Assembly: GCA_002794775.1 (NCBI GenBank)
Contig: NBAY01000005.1
Coordinates: 372,001-436,000 of the forward strand
From: Porodaedalea pini
Taxonomy: Eukaryota; Basidiomycota; Agaricomycetes; Hymenochaetales; Hymenochaetaceae
Direction: 5' to 3'
DNA length: 64,000 nucleotides
Shown: piece after piece, positions 59,015 through 64,000 of the stretch
How positions within the stretch are numbered: the stretch's first letter is position 1
Layout of the letters: each line of letters opens with the position of its first letter
Position numbers and translations under genes: made by a program
The notes under the pieces: model-generated
What the model was told of the DNA's origin: nothing
The model's input: the letters and a program-made list of their open reading frames with translations, nothing else
The model's database searches: none

Positions 59015-60436
59015 ATTTTGATTGAAATTTCCGCTCACATTCAATCCGATACCATCCATCTTGAACAGCTATTTCTATTTTCCCTATCGTTGGTCGCATA
59101 TTGTTATGTGCTATCTCAATTTCATTCTATTCCAATACTTCCATCTAATTGTCATCCACGACAACTGCTGCTAAGTGAGCTATAACTATTATACACATGA
59201 GAACCGACAGTGCGCATCACCATCAATTAGAAAGCATTATAAGTAATTTCTTGCTTTTATAACTCCGACAACTCTTCCGCCGCCTTGTAATCCTGACTTT
59301 AGAATTTATTTAATTATATATAAGTCTGCAATACTTCCGCTAACTTATACTCTATTGAAAGTCTTATCATGTATTAAAATCTCTCATAAGTGTTTTGATA
59401 TATTATAATTTGGTATGACTGTTATGCTTTTCGGTAAGTATTATGGTGGATTGTAAGATGGAGTTCAGATTTTATTGCTCTATAATTATGCCTGAAATGA
59501 TTATATGTATTACATGTCTTTTAAGACTTATAATTGAATATAATTAGTTATAATACTCTGCAGATTTTTGTGATGTAGGACAAAGGGCTGGAGAGTAAGG
59601 TAACATACAGTTTTCAGTTTTATCTACTTTTCTGTAAACGACGATCCTCGGCTTTTGACCGACAGAACGTTCTGCAGGACCGTGCCGGGAGGAGATTCCA
59701 TTATATCGTCGGTTTTCTGGATGCGGCGCCCTGATGGACAAGGGTCGAACGCGTACCATGTTAGACTTCTAGATGCTTTCATTTTCAAACCATACAGAGA
59801 TGCCGAATGAGCTTGTATCCGCAGATGGGTTTTGATGACTAGCAAATGGCGAACCGAAGGCGGCCAGCGCTTAGGAAGTCATATATTGTATCAGCGGCCA
59901 TCGTAAGCGCGGACGCTGAGCGGGTGACCCCCTCCGTGTCCCCGACGCATCTCTTCACTTCATTGCTGCAAATACATCTTCATACCCATCAGAAGGCGCT
60001 TCCCCCTCTCTCCTTCTTTTTCTCCCATCCATTAATGTTGACCATTGCATCACTTTCTCCTGCCGGACGAGTAGAATAACCTCTATCTCTCACGCAGAGC
60101 AATGAATAGTGCATTTATTGTACAACGTGACCCCAGAATGGATCTATATATGCAACCTTCATCTTCATTCCCCTGATGTTTCATCGAGAGTTTGCACATG
60201 GTACGCTTGTAGCTGCATTGCATTTTGGTGCCCCTGATATGCCTTCCATATGCGAAATATTGCTGGAACACAACCAGAGCAAACAACCCGGTTACGGTAC
60301 GCTTCTAAAGGCGAAAGATTCTCACGCGTGTGAAATGACGGTTCTCTCCCGGTCGTCGAACACAAACTTGTCCAGAGTCCCCTGGCATCCATAACCAATG
60401 TAAATGAGCAAACAGAGCAATCTCGGGCGACCATAG
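59015..60436. other. AT-rich gene-free region
   Basis: About 1.4 kb, strongly AT-rich between 59100 and 59560. No gene is supported; the right end must hold the promoter and possibly a 5' exon of the Myb gene (an ORF at 60176-60394 is open but unrecognised). Confidence 0.45.
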
Positions 60437-62643
60437 ACACCTTACGAGGATGCACTGCTCAAAGCTGCTGTTGGTATTCACGGTGATAACACGGAGAAGT
60501 GGAAGACAATCGCGCTTTCTGTTCCCGGAAGGACGAACAAAGCTTGTAGAAAGGTAAGTTTCTGAGCTGTATGCGCATTGCGAGTACCTCAATATCTTGT
60601 ATTGTAGCGCTGGCTGCACTCGCTCTCACCGTCCGTTAAAAAGAGCGCCTGGACAGCGGACGAAGATCAGCTCCTTGTGTCACTCTTCGAGAAGCACCCT
60701 AATAAATGGTCTCAAATCGCTCGCGAAATTCCGGGGCGAACTGACGACGCATGTTCGAAAAGATACAGGGAAGCATTGGACCCTAATCTTAAGAAGGATG
60801 AATGGACGGAAGAAGAGGAAAGACTGTTGTTGGATGCCCTAGGGCGTCACGGAGGAGCGACGAATCCGAAATGGGGGCTCATCGGCCAGGAACTGCGTCG
60901 GAGCGGTCTAGGATGCCGCAATAGATGGAGACTACTCGAGCGCAAGAGGAACGCTGCTACCCGGCAGTGTACTGTGTCGCAGACTCAAACAAGCAACGAG
61001 AATGTGCTTCCGCAGCTTTTGGCGGACGTCTGGTCGCTTTTTGCGGAGGACGAGTCTTCATACTGGACTACCGCTTGGGATTCTGTCGGAGTTGGCCTAT
61101 CTGGCTTGGGACAGTCTCAAGCAGAGCCCGGATTGACGATGATGAATGTGGGCGGTGAGCGGCCGGAAGAGCCGCCTGTGGATTCCACGACCGCGCACTC
61201 TGGACTATTTGGATCTCATGTGGGTATAGCGCAAAACGCAGAAAAGGATAAGGCCGCGGAGGGAACTCCTCCCTCACCTGTTCCTCATGCAAGGACGTTT
61301 TCATACACTTCTTTGTCTCCTAGGGAGGCTCGGCCCGAGCAGCTGACTATCCGAACTATGGAAGGAACGGTATTGACTGTGCCTCCTCCCAACGACCGCG
61401 AGCTGTCAGGTTACTCACCTTCAACTCCGGTCCCCGATGCTGTCGACTATGGCCCGTCGCAGGATGATGATTCATTCCATCTTAATGACGACTATACTCA
61501 AGACTGTCCCTTAAATGACAATAACGGGTCTGAAAGAGCGCTCGATGAAGCGTCCTATGTGTCGGAAGTTTCTGGCGATACGCAAAGGGCAGCTACACTT
61601 GCTACGAACGAAACAGCAAATTTATGTTCTTTAGGCACTTTAGCTCATGCTGCCTCCACTCTATCTCCTTCACCTTGCACAGTTCCTGGACCGAGGCAGG
61701 TACAACATGTTGTTCATGACTTGGTCGTGCCCCCGCGGAAGCGACGTCGCACGGCCGCGGACTCTCCTGCCACCACTGGCATGCGCGTCATCTCCGACCT
61801 AACTGGAAAGCAAAAGGTAGAGCCGAAACTATCATCTTCACTTCCTGTTGCCGGAGAGTACGTACATATCACTTGCGTAACAAAGTTAGATCATATAGCT
61901 GACGATCGCCAGCTCATCCATTTTGGCATATGTCTGTGGACATTCAGCCTGCCTACCATTGGGTGCTGTGGCCAGCGCCGAGTGCTTCTCGACGTCTGGG
62001 GAGCTCTTGAGCCATTTCAAAGAAAGGCACATTAATAATGTAGGAGAGAGTGAAGAGACACCGTTTCGGTGCGGTTTGAGGGGGTGTAAAAAGGGATGGA
62101 AGGTCAGCGGGTTATCTTTGTTTCATGAATCGTCGACTAATCGGATGTGGCCCATGAAAAGAGTATAAATGGACTCCAATATCATCTGCAAATGTGAGTT
62201 CTGTTTATATGTTTCTTCCGCATTTCGAATCTAAGTAAATATATCCATTTTCAGTTCCAAGATCCATTATCAGCACGTTTGTTCGCATGCGGCTGCCACG
62301 GAGAAGCAGACTACGGGTATTGATCCCAGGACCGATGTCGCCGATGCGAACCCTCCTGACCTTTCTGAAGATGTTCCCAGAGTAGCAAAACGGTTACACA
62401 AGTGTCCTCGCCCCGGATGTGTGAAGGAGTACAAGCAGCTAAGTGGGCTGCGATACCATTTACTTCACGTAAGTCCCTGTCACTCGTGCAACCACCATTT
62501 GGGCTCAATGTAACACTCTGCGTTCGTAGGGCCATCCGAGAGACCTGCCTGCACAGCTTGATACCGTTCCTCCGATGATTGCAAGGCAGTTTAGCAGGGG
62601 ATCCGGAACTGAGACGACCGGGGCTGGTGTAGCACCACCATAG
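60437..62643 (+). CDS. Myb/SANT and C2H2 zinc-finger transcription factor
   Basis: Three Myb/SANT repeats come first. The first repeat has WKTIALSVPGRTNKACRK, the second RWLHSLSPSVKKSAWTADED with WSQIAREIPGRTDDACSKRY, and the third WTEEEERLLLDALGRHGG with WGLIGQELRRSGLGCRNRW. A long low-complexity linker with a basic patch (PPRKRRRTAAD) follows. Then come C2H2 fingers: YVCGHSACLPLG with a later CFSTSGELLSHFKERH, FRCGLRGCKKGWK joined across an intron to SINGLQYHLQ, and CPRPGCVKEYKQLSGLRYHL. The end is GHPRDLPAQLD and TAG at 62641-62643. This Myb plus C2H2 layout is known in basidiomycetes. The 5' end is unresolved: the first SANT exon probably starts at the acceptor CCATAG ending at 60436. Confidence 0.82.
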
Positions 62644-64000
62644 TCTGCGCTTTATCTTCTATTAAATAGTAAGTTGCGTTATTGTACAGCATGGGCAGTT
62701 CGATATAGTCTACTTTTTCTTTTTTCAATGCAATACGGCGGAGAACGTGGGACGACGGAAGCTCAAATCGCTTGCGTAAATGTTCTTCTGTACACGTACT
62801 AGTATTTTAGCTATTTATTTCGAGAAGATGCAACGCCACAGCGGCAGCGCCTCCGCCGATCGACGCGCCAATCAAGGACCAACAATTCGCGCTTCGTCTT
62901 GAAAACTAGATCAGTTAATCGCGATCACTGCCGTCCCAGCGCGCGTCTCATGCTCTAATATTCTCACTGGACGATAGACTATGGTAGTATGAAGATAGAG
63001 GGAAATTTTGCACAAAACTTGTAGAACTTGTACTCTGGGAGTTTATATCCAAAATTCACGCACACGGACCTAAAACTTAAAAGCGATGCTCTCTTCCATT
63101 CTGTTTCGCCCATTCTTTGCCAGCAAGCTCCGGGGCATTCTCATAATCCAACCAACTTGCTTAATCATGGAATATAAATACATGGCATTTTCAAGCCACC
63201 AGCCCCAGAATCCCGCTCGTCGGAGTCCCACGGAAACAGTCGTGCAGTAACACAAATAAACACATCACATCATATCATATCAGGCAGATTCAGCGGAAGA
63301 GCATGGAAGTTGGAAACGGCCGAACAAATACATAGTGACTAGTACTACCTTGTGAGCTGGCGTTCTAATTTCACAGTATGCGTCCCACCGAGACTCGGTT
63401 GCTACCATACCAAGTATAAGTGCTGTATCCCCCCTTGCTGCGCATACGAATGTATCTGTACCTGTAAATAGAACAAAAGGCAGCGTATCCATGATATAGT
63501 GCTCCGTTTCGTAGATATTTTCAATTACCTTCTCGAGGGAGGCGAAAACGCCAATTTGGCAGATTCCTAAGACGATGCCTTACAAAAAAAGTGTTCTGAT
63601 GGATTTTTTTCCCCAGCCGTCCAAATAGGACAAAGAATGGAAGCGAGGACGCGGATAGCAGATTCGTATCCGATATTTGACATCTCTTACACTATATTTG
63701 TTATAGTCATGAAGATAAACATATACATTGTATATGTATCATAGACGGAATTAGGAACTCACGTACGTAGCATGCTCTATGTAGTCCGAGGTTGCCAGAG
63801 CTCCGTGAGCTGGATTTAAATACAACTGAGGGCCAAGAGGTATTTGAAGTCGAGATAGAGACAACATTGCGCTTGCCAGGACCGAGCGGAGCGTATGCGC
63901 AAATAGAAGGGGCGTGCGCAGGGAGAGTCGCGGAAAACATTGACGTATGCTCGAGGTTGAGAATTTGCCATAGTACATTCATAGATCAGATAGGTCATAA
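62644..64000. other. Right end, no certain gene
   Basis: Short minus-strand ORFs at 63070-63255, 63280-63492 and 63707-63998 could be exons of a gene entering from the right, but they share no recognisable domain and I cannot chain them. The rest looks non-coding. Confidence 0.35.

Noticed and set aside
60434..60436. Nonsense codon in place of the first Myb tryptophan
   Set aside because: The TAG is better explained as the end of an intron acceptor (ACCATAG) before the first SANT exon, though the upstream exon is not resolved.
1..64000. tRNA or rRNA genes
   Set aside because: I saw no convincing tRNA box A/box B pair with a foldable cloverleaf and no rRNA-like sequence, but a covariance-model scan would be needed to exclude them.

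Overview
The window reads as nuclear DNA of a basidiomycete fungus, most likely an Agaricomycete. Coding regions are cut by many short GT-AG introns of about 50-60 bp and genes are tightly packed. The families present (Tad1-like LINE, chromodomain Ty3 element, Plavaka-type transposase, DUF6698-type proteins, Myb plus C2H2 factor) are typical of that group. No organism name can be read from the sequence itself.

Layout. 0-3 kb: an Mpv17/PMP22-family gene and a multipass membrane protein gene. 3-10.4 kb: a gene-poor stretch with tandem repeats, a 99-bp MITE, a 130-bp direct repeat, an LTR-like block, two unidentified minus-strand ORFs and an unidentified decayed gene. 10.4-23.4 kb: a conserved housekeeping block with URB2 (ribosome biogenesis), a divergently transcribed RWD/RBR ubiquitin ligase carrying an in-frame stop, a multi-KH RNA-binding protein and V-ATPase subunit C. 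23.6-29.9 kb: one LINE on the minus strand, broken by frameshifts. 30-35 kb: an F-box-type gene split by a 326-bp TA-flanked MITE, then the splicing factor PRP17/CDC40. 36.5-45.2 kb: a gene of unknown function split by a complete Ty3 chromovirus (two 393-bp LTRs, 5-bp target duplication). 46-59 kb: a mobile-element island with a scrambled and a nearly complete copy of a DUF6698-like gene on either side of an apparently intact Plavaka-type transposase gene, a 2.4-kb LTR-like insertion and a Ku70 fragment. 60-62.6 kb: a Myb/C2H2 transcription factor.

Main messages. (1) Several insertions can be dated or proved from the sequence: the Ty3 element has matching target duplications and restores an open host frame when removed; the F-box MITE leaves an exact empty site; the 2.4-kb insertion is revealed by an uninterrupted paralogous copy in the same window. 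(2) All three differences between the Ty3 LTRs are CG to CA/TG changes, two of its in-frame stops look like CGA to TGA, and the two arms of the MITE differ partly in the same way, which points to CpG-methylation-linked mutation. (3) The gag-pol junction of the Ty3 element carries a canonical GGGTTTT slippery heptamer in the right frame. (4) The Plavaka/DUF6698 island is the best candidate for an undescribed association: a transposase with flanking, rearranged copies of an abundant basidiomycete family of unknown function.
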